A DNA stretch of 64,000 nucleotides, taken from NCBI GenBank assembly GCA_031841125.1, contig CM063111.1:40932955-40996954 (forward strand), in the 5' to 3' direction. Under the pieces are notes generated by a model. It was not told where the DNA came from. It did not search any database and saw only the letters and a program-made list of their open reading frames with translations. Both the position numbers and the translations under genes were made by a program. The number at the start of each line of letters is the position of its first letter. Position 1 is the stretch's first letter. Of the stretch, positions 1 through 54,723 are shown piece after piece. Source of the stretch: Acanthococcus lagerstroemiae. Lineage: Eukaryota; Arthropoda; Insecta; Hemiptera; Eriococcidae.

Positions 1-88
1 AAAACCAAATCGTAAGCCGATGAAGTTCGCCTCTACAACCAACGTGTATTCTGTAATGCGTTACACAAGTACGAGTTGCAGTACTCAC

Positions 89-42596
<42,508 letters not shown>

Positions 42597-43110
42597 CGCG
42601 TTGCGATTTGATAACTCGCGGGGTAGCAGAAATTAAGGGCAGGAATCAAATGGGATGAATTCACAACAGCGATCGACAAACGCTAATGCACATCAGGAAA
42701 CAGCCGAGAAATATGCGAAACAGTTTGCAAAATATTCGATAGTTTTTGTTAGTTTTTTCTCTTCACGTACCTTATCAACGAACGATTACAACAACGCAAA
42801 TCAAACCTGCCAACAGTTTCAGAGATATTTTTAAACTGAAACCAAACTGCAAACTGAAACTAAAACTAAACTGCTGTTGTCGATTCGCGAGTCGGGACTT
42901 CGCGTTCGCCACTCCGCTCGACCCGCGAACCACATGGACGAGCTATAGCGTGGCGGCAAAGGCAAGACGAGGACTGCCAAAAGTTATGGAAGTTGTATAT
43001 TTACGCGGTAGATGGCACTGTAACGGTGCTTACTAGTTATTACATTCAGCCTTGATTTTTTCAGATGAAGGCTGAACTTTGGAGCAAATTTTCATTTCAT
43101 TCGCAACTTC
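42597..43110 (-). promoter_or_regulatory. AdSS: Upstream region of AdSS
   Basis: The DNA preceding the AdSS ATG on the minus strand must hold its 5' UTR and promoter unless a non-coding first exon lies further away. It includes short AACTGAAAC-like words at 42825-42872. No core promoter motif is convincing. A 96-codon plus-strand frame here is treated as chance. Confidence 0.35.
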
Positions 43111-43123
43111 TGAAAGAACAGTT

Positions 43124-43795
43124 AGACGCTGTTAAGCGAGACAAAACCAATCGACAAAATCTGTTTTTTGGAACACGTGATTCGAAGTTCAAGAGCCATG
43201 TAGCAACTATAATAGACGCTGCTAAGCGTAAGGGAACCAACCGACATTTATAAACAAAATGAGTTATTAGTATCGTTGGAAAGAGCGTAAAAATTAGAAT
43301 TTTTCGAAATTGGGCCCCTGATTCAAAAATATGTACTCAGGTTGAAAAAAGCTTATCAGTAAACGCTATGTCATATTATGGACGCTATTCAACGAAAGGG
43401 AACCAACCAGCGAAATCCGTTTTTTGAGAACACGTGATTCGAAGTTCAAGAGTCATGTAGAAACTATAAATGGACGCTGCCAACTAACATTTGTAAACAA
43501 AATGGGTTATTATTAGTAGTAAAAGTAATTAGTATCGTTGGAAAGAGCGTAAAAAGTAGAAGTTTTCAAAATTGGGCCCCTGATTCAAAATTGTGTACTC
43601 ACGTTGAAAAAAGCTTATCAGTAAACGCTGTGTCATATAGTTTCCACATGGCTCTTGAAGCTTTGAACTTTGAATTTCGTATTCTCAAAAATCAGATTTT
43701 TATAGTTGGTTCCTTTTCGCTGAACAGAGTCCAAATATGACATAGCGTTTACTGGTAAGCTTTTTTCAACGTGAGTGCACATTCTTGAATTGGGG
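43124..43795. mobile_element. Cluster of rearranged GGACGCT inverted-repeat elements
   Basis: At least three partial copies in both orientations of the unit described at 58202-58457: GACGCTGTTAAGCG, TTAGTATCGTTGGAAAGAGC, TTGGGCCCCTGATTCAAAA, AAAAAAGCTTATCAGTAAAC and ATTCGAAGTTCAAGAG recur. The plus-strand frame at 43065-43253 lies within it and is not a gene. Confidence 0.75.
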
Positions 43796-44521
43796 TTTAA
43801 ACCTCACCTAGGTAGTGATATTTTAGGCATGTGAAAAATAGAAACTACTGAAACCCTACACATTTTTGAAAAATTTATCAGATTGAAATGAAAATGGTCT
43901 CAGTGGAAAGGAAATTTTATGGATTACAAATTTTATTCCATTCATTTTTTCGATAAACGCTTTCGTTTTCATAATATTCCGAGATTTCTTCATACGCCTG
44001 TAAATGAAAAATTCCTCTTGATCAGGGTTTCAGGGTAAACGACAACAGCGCGCCATCGCTTCCAACAGCCCCAATACAGCGCAGCATTATTGCCAACCGT
44101 GGCATTTTTGCACCACTTTTGGCCCACTGGCACATTTTGTAGAACTTTTAAAATTTGTGGCAGAATTTGTATTTCATTAAAAATTCTGATCTATTTTTTT
44201 CTACTTCCTTGAAAATATTCTTGAATCTTGTGAAATTTGCCAATTCTCAGCAAACGCTTTACGTATCACATCAACAATCCTTTACTGTTACATTATCTAA
44301 CTACTAAACGACCATTAACTGATGCGGGCTACTAATTTCTCTTTCAGTTTTTTGTGAAAACAAAAAATATTTCTCAAGAAAAATATGTAAACGTAACATT
44401 TTCTTTTGCAAAGACTCGTGCAAATAATAATTATGCGATAAATTTATGTGAAGGCCTCCCAGTCACAGTCATAAGTCAGTTTCTGAAAGTGGTACAATTG
44501 GCACTCTCAAAATTTCAAAAT

Positions 44522-44818
44522 GGACGCTGTTCAGCAAAAGGGAACCAGCTAGCAAAATCCGCTTTTTGAGAACACGTGATTCGAAGTTCAAGAGCCATGT
44601 AGAAACTATATGAACGCTGTTTAACAAAAGGGAATTAACCCACATTTGAGGACGTATCTGTAAAAAAGGCGTCCGTTCCATAAGAAATACTTTGAACGAC
44701 CGCCCTTTTTACAGATACGTCCTCATTTGTAAACAAAATGAGTTATTAGTATCGTTGGAAAGAGCGTAAAACGTAGAATTTTTCAAAATTGGGCCCCCGA
44801 TTAAAAAATGTGTACTCG
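44522..44818. mobile_element. GGACGCT element copy interrupted by a second MITE
   Basis: Starts GGACGCTGTTCAGCAAAAGG and includes the TATCGTTGGAAAGAGCG and AATTGGGCCCCCGATT blocks. It is split at 44648-44724 by a small palindromic element. Confidence 0.75.
44648..44724. mobile_element. 77-bp MITE nested in the GGACGCT element
   Basis: The ends GAGGACGTATCTGTAAAAA and TTTTTACAGATACGTCCTC are perfect inverted copies. The host sequence CATTTGTAAACAAAATGAG is split with ATTT on both sides (44644-44647 and 44725-44728), a likely 4-bp target duplication. Confidence 0.82.
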
Positions 44819-45180
44819 TAGATATTATTATTTTTAATTGCGGCTAACATGAGGCTTTAGAGGTAGCAACTATAGTGATGGCTCCCCTTCCTACATGGTT
44901 TATAGGAAACCATTAGCTACTAGCTACACTAGCACAGTATCTTTCTTTCCCAATTTACAGTAGAGTTCACATGAGCTATCATCTCATCATCAGCTTCGGT
45001 TCAACGACCGGCTATATACCTTTTCATGTTATGCTAATACAATTGCCAAATACAGCAGTATTGGTCGTAGAAATCCAATCTCAACATGATTATTTTATCA
45101 ACGTGTCAATTACATAAACTCCAAGTATTTCGTTAAAAAAAATGAATGATGAAAATAATAGGTACCGTATCATATGAAAA

Positions 45181-45259
45181 GGTAGTTCCTGTGGCCGGGG
45201 GTGCGGTGTCATAGGGGCCACTTTGGCATGCGTGGATCGCCATACGTCCCACCACACAT
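45181..45259 (+). repeat. SINE-like GC-rich repeat copy
   Basis: GGTAGTTCCTGTGGCCGGGG through CCATACGTCCCACCACACA, nearly identical to the core of the 17708-17818 insertion, so the family moved or was copied relatively recently. Confidence 0.75.
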
Positions 45260-47776
45260 ATACCCACAGCATACTGTACTACTGGTGTACAATGCATGCT
45301 TGGAAATATATGAAATTACACTTGAAAATTGAGTCTATTGGAATATTGGAAACAGAAAAATACATCTCCAAGATAATATCCTACCATGTTACTTCAGCTT
45401 TCACTAAATAGTGATTCCCAGCAATCCTAATGAGTAACTTTACTGCCAGTCAGCTACTGCACACGAAGGCGTTTATGTACGCGTGCAGTAAAATAATAAA
45501 ATTATTTATTAATTTGCTCACAGACTGATTCATTCTCGTTAATTAGAAAGATATCAGACAGCTCACATTCTATAATATGCAAAAACATGCTGAAATCAGC
45601 TCACCCATCACACAGCTTTCTCGTCGAAGAGAAGACACGGTATGAAAATAATCGTTTATTCCAAAACAATCAACACGCTTCGGGTATCAATCGGCATGAA
45701 CAAAATATCGACAAAAATGTTCAAAAATCAAAAAATTTCAATTAAACAAAAATAACAATATATTTTAATAGAAAAAATAAATAAATGAATCAATAAATAA
45801 ATTAATAAAAGTAAAACAACTAGGTACGAAACGAAACTAACATCATGACTAAATAAAGTATACAATTAAATAACAGTGAAATAAAAAATAGATGAAAATA
45901 AGAATGTAACTAACTCATACTTGTTAAACTACTAAGTATAACATAAAAATATCGCAAGGCAAAGGTCTTGTTAATGTACAAAAAAAACCTCAAGTGCTCC
46001 CTTTCAGACGGTATGCAAGATGGCACCAGCCAGTGAATCCGCACTGACGGTTATTCATAAAGTAGCTTTCCATACACCACTGAAAGGAGGCACACCAAAA
46101 ATTTGTAAAAGAAAATCAGCTAGTATACTAATATGAACTGACTGGCATAACCAGGTGGACAGATATATCGTGTTCTTTTATTCAATTTTGACTAGACTCC
46201 CTACGACGCAATTTGCGGATCAGTTATATATCTGTGGAATGTTCGAAATCTGTGAATTATTTAGTTTGAAACATAGAAGGTATTAGAAAACAACTATTTC
46301 GACAAAATATTGATATGTACTCGAATGTATACTTAGGAAATAATAATGGGTAAATGAAGTAATATGATAATATTGATAATATTAACTGTACATGAGCCAG
46401 CTGATTGAGTTTACGAATTTTGGTTTAATATTCAGAATGCATCCACTTGAAATTCAACTAATTTTTCTACACCAAATACTTGAAAATTCAGTATTCATGT
46501 TCTAAGAAGCCAGAAATGTTAATTCAACAAAATGAGACACGTTCTACAGCATTTTCAAATTTGGTTTCATCAGTGGAGGCAGTTTTTTTTAAAATCATTC
46601 TAGCAATTTCTTTCATGATAGATACTAGCATTTTAAAAATACGTTTTAGTTTAATATTATTCAATATGTCTTTTACATAGGCCTTCATGAAGATAGGTAT
46701 TATTGATCGTTAAAATCTAAAATATGAAAGAAACCTCATACTGACTGAATAACCTACTTAAAATAATATTCATTTTTAAGTGGTAACAAATCACAAAAAA
46801 GATTAAGTCATAGTACAATATTTTTAACGATGACCATTTATTAATATTGTACTGTAATTAGAATATTTTTAATATTCTGTAATACGATAATAAAAGTAAC
46901 TTAGAAAATTGAATCACAGTAGTATAAATACATTACCTACAAATTAATTACAATTTTATTCTCTCTTTAATTGGTTCAATTTACATGAGCAGTTTTATTT
47001 ACATACACAACGTATCCAAAAGTAATTACATACACATAAAATTAGAATAAAGAAAAAGTTTGCACGAAGGAATTTTGATAAGACTGACAATTATTCGGTT
47101 GTTTTACGTTTATAAAAATATATTCTTTGATTCATTTATTGAAGCCTAACTGTCAGGTAAATTCAATGCAATTGAATACTGATTGTACTCGACTCAATTT
47201 CACAAGCTTCATCGTTTGAGTACGGCGTGACGGGCCGGATTTGGGAATGTACCTACGGTATCCGAGGCACCCACAAAGAAGATTTTTTTTTTAATAACCA
47301 TTAAAAATATTAGTTGTTCGCCGATCGGTTACCCACATGCACAAGAAATTTTGATTTTAAAAACACATCGCCCCTTTCCCCGGAACACAGCCAATCCTAA
47401 AGGGTGGGGAGGGGTTACCAAGCTGGAAACCTGGCATACAAAAATCCTAAATCCGGCCCTGATGGATCGTGACTTACCGATCAAGAAGTCTCTCAGTTAT
47501 AAAATAGTTTGTAAGGTGCTTCGTTCACGTTGAATTCAACGTCGAATCGCTTGACTTTCAAGTTCCACTTCCTCGAACTGAACCAGTGCTCTTATCTTCA
47601 CCACGTAACACTTTCATATCTTATTTTGATTTCACATTGCTGGTCTCTGTAAAATAACTGAATCCAGCGAATCATTGCCCAAATTTAACTGATTTAAACT
47701 GGAATACAAAATGAGTCACATGGCGCTGTTACAAATTGTAAGACGGGCAGTAACACCCTGCCGCACAAACCCTTAG

Positions 47777-47863
47777 CTATACCACAGTGCTGGAATTGTC
47801 ATTTGACACAGTTGTCGACATTGATGAACTGGCAGCAGCGACAAGATGGGCGTTGGCACTTGT
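47777..47863 (-). CDS. WDR20: Probable alternative last exon of WDR20
   Basis: A strong donor (GTAAGT) lies at 50028-50033 inside the final WDR20 exon, right after the ARPGKV codons. About 2.2 kb downstream, acceptor TTTCAG precedes an 87-nt open stretch in the matching phase. It encodes 28 Ser/Thr/Ala-rich residues ending NSSTVV and a TAG. Joining the two would replace the short VSVV tail and give about 577 residues. From memory, WDR20/DMWD isoforms can end in a similar G/S-TVV tail, but I cannot confirm this here. The phase match and clean splice signals are seen; use of the exon is inference. Confidence 0.55.
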   Translation of the reverse strand, partial: TSANAHLVAAASSSMSTTVSNDNSSTVV

Positions 47864-48184
47864 CTGAAATGAAGGGAAAAAAATCAATTTGTCAGTCATT
47901 GCTCTATTATGTAAAAACATTCAGCTGAGAATCGATTGAAGCTTCGAAGCAGAAACAAGGAAATAACTTATCGTTTTCGACGAAATTTAAAATACAAATC
48001 ATCGGGTAAGCAGGCTCATCATTCAGTGAAAAAGTAAAGAACCAATCAATTGTTTTTTCACCAAACAATGGGTCAATGGATCCAGACATTCAATGGAACT
48101 ACATCACCCTAGCAGATTAGCCAATCGTATGGTGAAAAATCCGCTTATCGATAAATTGTTTTCCCATCAAACGATGGGAAAATT

Positions 48185-48430
48185 GGACGCTATTCAGCTA
48201 GCGGGAACCAACTAACATTTGTAAACAAAATGAGTCATTAGTATTGGAAAGAGCGTAAAAAATGGAATTTTTCAAAATTGGGTCCCCGATTCAAAAATGT
48301 GTACTCACGTTGAAAAAAGCTCATCAGTAAACGCTATGTCATATAGGTTCTACATGGCTCTTGAACTTCGAATCACGTGTTCTCAAAAAATAAATTTTTC
48401 TGATTGGTTCCCTTACGCTTAACAGCGTCC
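48185..48430. mobile_element. GGACGCT inverted-repeat element, complete copy
   Basis: Starts GGACGCTATTCAGCTAGCGG and ends with the inverted GGTTCCCTTACGCTTAACAG-CGTCC. It is 246 bp with imperfect terminal repeats of about 30 bp. It would lie in the WDR20 intron before the alternative last exon. Confidence 0.8.
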
Positions 48431-49055
48431 AAATAACAATGGATAACTAAAGGGACCTCAGGGGTCAAAACGAATTTCAAGGTTTCTTGAAATTTGGGTA
48501 TTTGGAGACCAGTAGTTTCACATAAGCTCCTCAAAAAATGTGAAACCTTGAGGAACACCTCTGGATAACAAAATGGACCTTGTAGACCCGAGAGGATTAT
48601 CATCATCACTACGACGTTATAAAAACACGTTCAGTACGACACAAAGGCTGTGAGGATATTCTCCTACTACCCAATAATACACCAGCTTTCCAATTTCACT
48701 GCAATCGGACAGCGCGATTTTCAGTTATGAATCAACCAAGTTTTTTTTTCGCTGTTTCTGCAACTTGATTTTTATCTCTAAGGACCCTATCGTTATCCAT
48801 GGTCACACTCGGAGATCCAGACATTTTTCGAAACTATCATCCAGGCAGATCGAACCAATGATGGGCACTTTTCATGAAAAGTACTTTTATGAAAAAAACG
48901 TACACTTTTTCAGGAAATTCGTCACATTCAATTCTGAAAAGCTGAAAGTGTTGAAAAGAACACATATTTTCTCACTCTCTGAAAAGAACAGTACTTTCCA
49001 ACTTTTCACCTTTCACGTGCCCATCACTCGGTCGAACCACTGTTTGATGAAAAAT

Positions 49056-49374
49056 CAATGCCGTCATAACCATAACGATTACCATATATCACAAATTCAT
49101 CTAATATCATATCAATAACATAACCATAGCCAGGTAACCGATACCAAAAAAAAAAAAATATGTTTTTAAAAAAGCTAAAAAACCCTGTTATTTTAGTTCT
49201 TTTTTAAAGATTATTTTAAGTTATTTTTCGTTATTTTAGGTTATTATTGCAATATAACCAAAACCGTAACATAAAATTGGATAGCCATAACATAACTGAA
49301 ACACATAACGTGAATGATATAAATATCATAACATACCATAAATAACATATGAAAATACGGTTATGACAGCACTG
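49056..49374. mobile_element. MITE with CA-TGC-GTCATAACC ends
   Basis: CAATGCCGTCATAACCATAA at the left and, inverted, CAGTGCTGTCATAACCGTAT at the right. The interior consists of ATAACATAACC-like words. The ends resemble hAT termini; the target duplication is not clear. Confidence 0.6.
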
Positions 49375-50018
49375 GAAAATCAACTAGAAGTTAGTTAATT
49401 TTTAACTGAATTAATGATGAGCTATGCATCCAGTAAGCAGATATTAATAACTGTCACAAAATATCCATACAATTATAAGGTGGAATTCGAAAAGCGATTA
49501 AAAATCCGGAAAATAGATTTTGAAGAGATTAATTTCAAAAATCCCACAGATTTTCGGACCCCAGTCACTTTTTCGAAAGGAAGTGGAGAACCACCAAATC
49601 TATAAGTGTTTCTTCAGTAATTGGTGGGTCATGTATCTAGATACTATTTCTGACAAAAAAGAATCAAACATTTTTGCGATAGGTTTATCGTTTCTGTATC
49701 AATCAATTCTCAACTATGCGAAGTACATTAACGGACTGAGGACACTGGCACTCGAGAAGTTTTCAAAACTATTCACTGAAGCAGTAGGAATGTCAAAAAA
49801 CTGTATTATGTTTAGGCTTACTGAATATCTGCAACTCGAGAAGATTCTCAGGTCCCTAACCCTAATTTATCTAAATCGCTTTCAATATTTAATCAACTAC
49901 AAGAGCGATTCCTCTACATCTTGCTCAACTGATTACTAAAAGGATCCTAACTTTCGCAACATTATTCCGGAATGCTCTTCAAGCTAGCGGTTCTTATCCG
50001 AGAAAATGTCTCATATAA

Positions 50019-52267
50019 TTACACAACACTTACTACTTTTCCAGGCCGTGCCCACGTATACACTGACCCATCGTAGCACGACGTCAATATGCAGTCCTCT
50101 TTGAACACCAACGCGGATAACCTTTCGTTTGAAATTTTCTTACAAATCAGCGGTTCTAACAAAGGGCATTGGTCGAATCTGGGACACGCCGCTGTACCAA
50201 TCAGCTTCATAGGATCCTCAAATTCCGAGTACCTCATCGAACATCCACTACTATACTTCTCCGAGCTGCCGCTATTGCTTCGTGAAGAATATTTCTTGCT
50301 AGTACTACTACCACTGTCTCTTCGGTCGACGAAGCTCAGCAGCACCAGTTTCTGCGTCAACGTAGGAGGGGAATGTTTCGATCCTGTGCTCGTGGTAACA
50401 CCATCAGTTTGATTGTCTTTACTGTTATTGTTATTATTATTAAGATGGTTATTGACACAGTTCCCGTGGTGAGTGGTCACAGCGATACAGTTATTCGAGC
50501 TGACGTGATTGGATGAGGCCATAGTGAACGCTTCACCGTTGTTGCTGCACTCGTTCGCTTTCGATTTGATGTTAACACTACTGCAGAGGATTGGTTGTCG
50601 GAGTACATCTTCCGTTATATCCCACAGACACAGCTGCGTATCTTGTCCCACTGAACCGAGCCTGGCGGGAATAAAAATCAACGATCAATGAATGCACATA
50701 GCTAAAGTGAAAGTTCAAGGAGAATCTCCTGTCAAGATGTAGCATCAAATGAGGAAATTTTCGACACATTTTTACATCATATGCAACTTTAAAATTATTT
50801 ACCTGTAACACGTCGAGAAACACGAGTTATCAGCAGACTGATCGGCAGGAGGGAACGACGTCGTGAACGGGTCGAAGGCAACTACGTTGATCCAACTGTG
50901 ATGACCTTGGCCACGAGCTATAATTTGTTTCTCGTGAAAACTCCATATCGTCACTAGATCGTCTTCGCCACCAACGGCAACGTATTTGCTATCTGGAGAC
51001 CAGCAGACGCACAACAGCCCTCCAAAGTAGCTACGAGCGATGCCAACCAAGTCCATGGTATCGTAGTGAAAAACACGAAGGAAACCGTCTTGAGAGACGA
51101 CGGCGAGGTACAAATTACACGGAGAAAATGCGAATTGATTAATGCAGCTGTTTTCGCAGCCGATAACCCATCGATATAACGGATTACGAGTGCTTTTGGT
51201 TTTGCATACGTGAATCGCGTAGCCTTCGCCGCTTTTAAATAACTGGTAATTAGGTGACGACGTACTACATGGTAACTCTTCGTTATATAAATACAGCTGA
51301 CCGCTAGCGTGCGATGTGAGAAACAGCTGTCTGGAATTGGGTATCCACTGGATACACGTTACTTTGGTATTATCAACTAGCTTCTGGAATCAGAAATGCA
51401 GATTAGGTTTTAGGAAACAGTACCGAAAACAAGATAATACACCATCAGCGAACCATCTAATCAAAGGAAATGAACTAATTCAAAGAGCTGTTGACGGCGC
51501 GAATAGGAACAAACACACTAAGATAACACTCACATGCATAGACTGAATACAAAACGTATCACCATAACTGTTCATGAAATTTGGATAACAGCGGTCCACT
51601 TCGACTTCAGGATCGGCCAAAAATATGGATAATGAGAAACTAACTTATATATTAGTAGCACTTGATATACGATACTAGTTCTTACCTCTTCATTGAAGAC
51701 TTTGTAAGTATCTTTTCGTATTAAGTCTTGTAGCGTAATAATGCCCGTGTTGAAGCCCACTAATAACGGAATTGAATCTGACGACGAATGAAATGTGTTA
51801 AAATTATGGCACGTCGGATTCATGGTTTTGAACGCTTTCTTTTCTATCTGAGTGACCATATCTGCACCCTGTAACCATGAGATGATTCTTACAATCTTCC
51901 GGGGAATTATTGTAATATTAAAGGACGTTGCCCAGATATGATGTTGAGTATCTTAATTTCCGGAATTAGTAAGATTCCTGGAGATCATTTATCGACTAAC
52001 AGTAGAACTTACACTTTTTATCCCTTTGTATACATAGATATATAGCTCCTTGCCAATGTTTAAACATAAGCGTTCCGGATGGTCTCTGACTCCTGGTATG
52101 GTGACTAACGACAGCTGAACCGAATTCAAAGGAATAGGCGTTGATGAGAAATTCGAACGATTCGGACGGTAGTATTCGATAAGTGGCATCAAATTGTATA
52201 CACCTTCTCGAGTTGAGAAACGTGTTTTGTGATCATCTTTGACGGAACTGTCACCATTCAACGCCAT
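50019..52267 (-). CDS. WDR20: WDR20-like WD40 protein, regulator of USP12/USP46
   Basis: WDR20 is a WD40 propeller that binds and activates the USP12/USP46-WDR48 deubiquitinases. Four exons were read: 52013-52267, 51686-51868, 50803-51383 and 50019-50661 (phases 0, 0, 2), giving 553 residues; human forms have about 570-580. Motifs in order: LIYVYK-type first exon (LYIYVYKGIKS), PTCHNFN, LLVGFNTG, KVTCIQWIP, SGQLYLYN, KTKSTRNPL, NQFAFSPC, VSQDGFLRVF, SYFGGLLCVCWSPDSKYVAV, GGEDDLVTIWS, GHHSWINVVAFDP, LGSVGQDTQLCLWDITEDVL, then a low-complexity Ser/Asn-rich insert with an Asn run, and finally CPLLEPLICKKISNERL, EDCILTSC and YTWARPGKVVS. This order and the conserved blocks match WDR20/DMWD. The start is ATG 52267. 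It is head-to-head with the dehydrogenase gene 612 bp away. The frame ends at a TAA after SVV; a splice donor just before it suggests a second C-terminus (separate entry). Confidence 0.93.
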
Positions 52268-52879
52268 TTTTCATCACTACACTATTACATAACAAATGTC
52301 TTCGAAAATTGAAACATTATATTCTCCATAACCGAAATGGATTAATTAAATCAAAAGCATTATTACCGACAAACATCTTTAAAATCAACATACAGATAAG
52401 AGTGAAGGAACATAAATATTGCTGTCATAGAACATTCAATCAAAAATTCAAAATAGATTGAGCAATTCGGATATAGTTCACAATTAAATGAAGCCAACTT
52501 TTTGGTCGAACTATTTCAAAGCAGATAAATAAATAAGAAAAGTTCCTATATTCAATACTTTTAAAGTCCATTTTCATGAGCTTTTTGTATGGTTCAGATC
52601 AGAGGCAAGAAGAAACAGGTTACGCTCCCGAATTGTTAATAGGCAGAATTTAGGGGGCGAATCTGTAAATCACTAATTTATGGTTTTCAAGCTTTCTTGA
52701 ATACTTTTCGAATTTTGGAAATTTTAAACGCAATTTGTTACTTTGAATATGAATGCTCGAAATCGTTAAGATAACTGGTTTATTTGCAGTTTGTGTACCT
52801 ACTGTTAATTTATTCAATTTCTGTCCTGATATGCACAGAACCGTCGATATTCTACAGTTCTTAGTTTCTACTTCAGATC
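52268..52879. promoter_or_regulatory. Divergent intergenic region between WDR20 and the dehydrogenase
   Basis: These 612 bp separate two start codons on opposite strands, so both 5' UTRs and core promoters must lie here or overlap. The DNA is AT-rich and I see no clear TATA box, repeat or open frame. A shared promoter is inferred from layout alone. Confidence 0.45.
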
Positions 52880-54242
52880 ATGGAAACCGGTGTAATAGAC
52901 TTGCTATGTGTTCTTACTTTCCTATTTATTATACCAATATTCGTCTATTCTTCTTTATATGGTTTGTTACTATGCATTAGCGTCTTTACTTCAAAGAGAA
53001 AATCACCGTGGCGGTCAGATGCCGTCTTTATTACCGGTTGTGACTCCGGAATAGGCTATTCTTTGGCGCTCTATTGCCATGAATTGGGAATGACTGTGCT
53101 GGCTGGATGTCTGAGACTAGGTGAAGGAACTTATCACCTGGAAGAGTTGAAAGACGTACATGTTATACCGTTAGATGTGACGGATTCTTCGAGCATAGGA
53201 AATGCTGTTATGAGGGTGAACAACATTCTGAACGAGAATGATGGTATTGGTGAGTATCCCTCACCCTTGAAGAAGATACTGAGTATTAATTTCAGTATCT
53301 AAAATTCAATATTGTTGCCAGAATATCTCTATACTGTATAGTTTAAAATTGAATAATAATTATTACTGTTTTTTTTAGTCTTGAAGGCAGTTGTCAACAA
53401 TGCCGGCATTATGGTGTTCGGAGAATTTGCTTGGCAAACGGAATCACTCATTGAGCGGCAAATTCAAGTTAATTTAATTGGTTCTATGAATCTTACGAAA
53501 GCTCTTCTGCCTCTGATTATTAGAGATAGAGGTGAGTTTCTCTTGACCCCTGATCTTATTAGGATTTTCCAGAACTTGAAGCAAATTTTCATTTCATGCT
53601 ACTTTAGGATCTTCAATATTGCAGTAATTGTCATAGTTTGATTCTGTCTCAGGTCGAATCATCAATATATGCAGTCACTGTTCGTTAGAAGCTTTGCCAG
53701 GTTTGTCAGTTTATGCCGCATCGAAGGCTGGACTCCTTGCTTGGACAGATGCATTGCGAGTAGAATTGAAGAAGTTTAATGTTCCTGTGATATCATTTAT
53801 ACCGGGTATAATTTGCTTCTTCTTCCTCTACCACAAATATGTTTTTAACCTATTACTTATCAGATAATTATTTCTTGTAGGTGCATTTCCACTGGAAACT
53901 GCTATTTTATCTAAACAGTCGGATTATACAGATGAAATGAAAGGGAGTATGTCAGCATCTGTGGCCGATCTGTACGGATCCTATTTTGAAGAGTACACTT
54001 CATATTTAAGCGCTTTAAGTGAGCCTAAAAAGGTATCAAAAATCGTTGATCGCTACTTATTCTCTATGTTCGACGATGCACTCCTACAAAGCAAACCACA
54101 AGCTCATTATTGTTATTCTCCGTGGAGGTACTGGAAGTACCATTTGCTTTTCAAGATCACCCCGGTGACGGTGCGTGACTGTTTGGTGATCAAATTCGTC
54201 AACATGCCAAAATGGAAAGAACAGAGAACATGCGCAAGATGA
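52880..54242 (+). CDS. Membrane-anchored short-chain dehydrogenase/reductase (SDR9C/HSD17B-RDH type)
   Basis: A classical SDR, NAD(P)-dependent. The ITGCDSGIG signature resembles the retinol, 17-beta-hydroxysteroid and 3-hydroxybutyrate dehydrogenase branch; the substrate cannot be told from sequence. Exons: 52880-53249, 53379-53531, 53653-53805 and 53881-54242, all internal junctions in phase 1, 345 residues. Residues about 6-36 are a hydrophobic membrane anchor followed by a basic stretch. The nucleotide-binding TGCDSGIG is at 52-59, LDVTD follows, VVNNAG is at about 128-133, and the catalytic Ser182, Tyr195 and Lys199 lie in CSH...YAASK. A C-terminal region rich in Tyr, Trp and Lys ([10 protein letters not shown]) is typical of the membrane members. 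ATG 52880 is the first in frame. It is divergent from WDR20 and convergent with ZFPL1. An AATAAA at 54479-54484 is a candidate poly(A) signal. Confidence 0.92.
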
Positions 54243-54723
54243 CAGTAATAATTTCTACCAGTGTTATAATTATGAATATGTATTTCATAAATAATATATT
54301 TTTTATTTTCAATATTAACAACAGGCTATACAATAATTATTTTAATTTAGTAATAATAGCTTTTAGGCCTCATCTTTCAACATGTGACCATGTTTTTCTA
54401 ATTTCAAAAATGAAATCGAATTCCTCAGAAAAACTGAAGAAAAAAATTGAAATATATAAAAAATTTCCTTCGCTTTGGAATAAAATCAAATTCACTTTTT
54501 GGAAAGTCAACAACGAGAAACGTAAGCATACCGGGGTTGATAATTACTAAGGCTTTCCATTTTGGTGAATCGTGATCGAAAACGTAATACTGATGCTAAA
54601 ATAATTGAAAACGACAACGGACATGTAGAAGGAATGCAAAGAGACTGATCACATTAACCGATTACAAATGATACTCAGTCGATTTCTAGATGGAATAAGC
54701 CTTCAACGTATTAGAATTCAGAG
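54243..54723. other. Convergent 3' region of the dehydrogenase and ZFPL1
   Basis: About 480 bp between two stop codons. It holds AATAAA on the plus strand at 54479-54484 and TTTATT (AATAAA on minus) at 54302-54307. If both are used the two transcripts overlap at their 3' ends. No coding or repeat structure is seen. Confidence 0.4.

Larger units (their letters stand above)
43796..47776. other. Intergenic region AdSS-WDR20, including a likely WDR20 3' UTR
   Basis: Apart from the repeats listed, the region is AT-rich with no supported coding frame. On the minus strand AATAAA occurs at 46994-46999, 46837-46842 and 45655-45660; any could end a WDR20 transcript that uses the 47777-47863 exon. Confidence 0.4.

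Noticed and set aside
42746..43036. 96-codon plus-strand frame upstream of AdSS
   Set aside because: It lies in the expected AdSS promoter/5' UTR region, is made of repeated AACTGAAAC-like words and has no family resemblance.
51541..51610. Exon-like stretch in WDR20 intron 2 (DPEVEVDRCYPNF with a downstream GTGAGT)
   Set aside because: WDR20 orthologues have no sequence between FNEE and KLVD-type segments, and direct splicing of exons 2 and 3 keeps phase; treated as chance.
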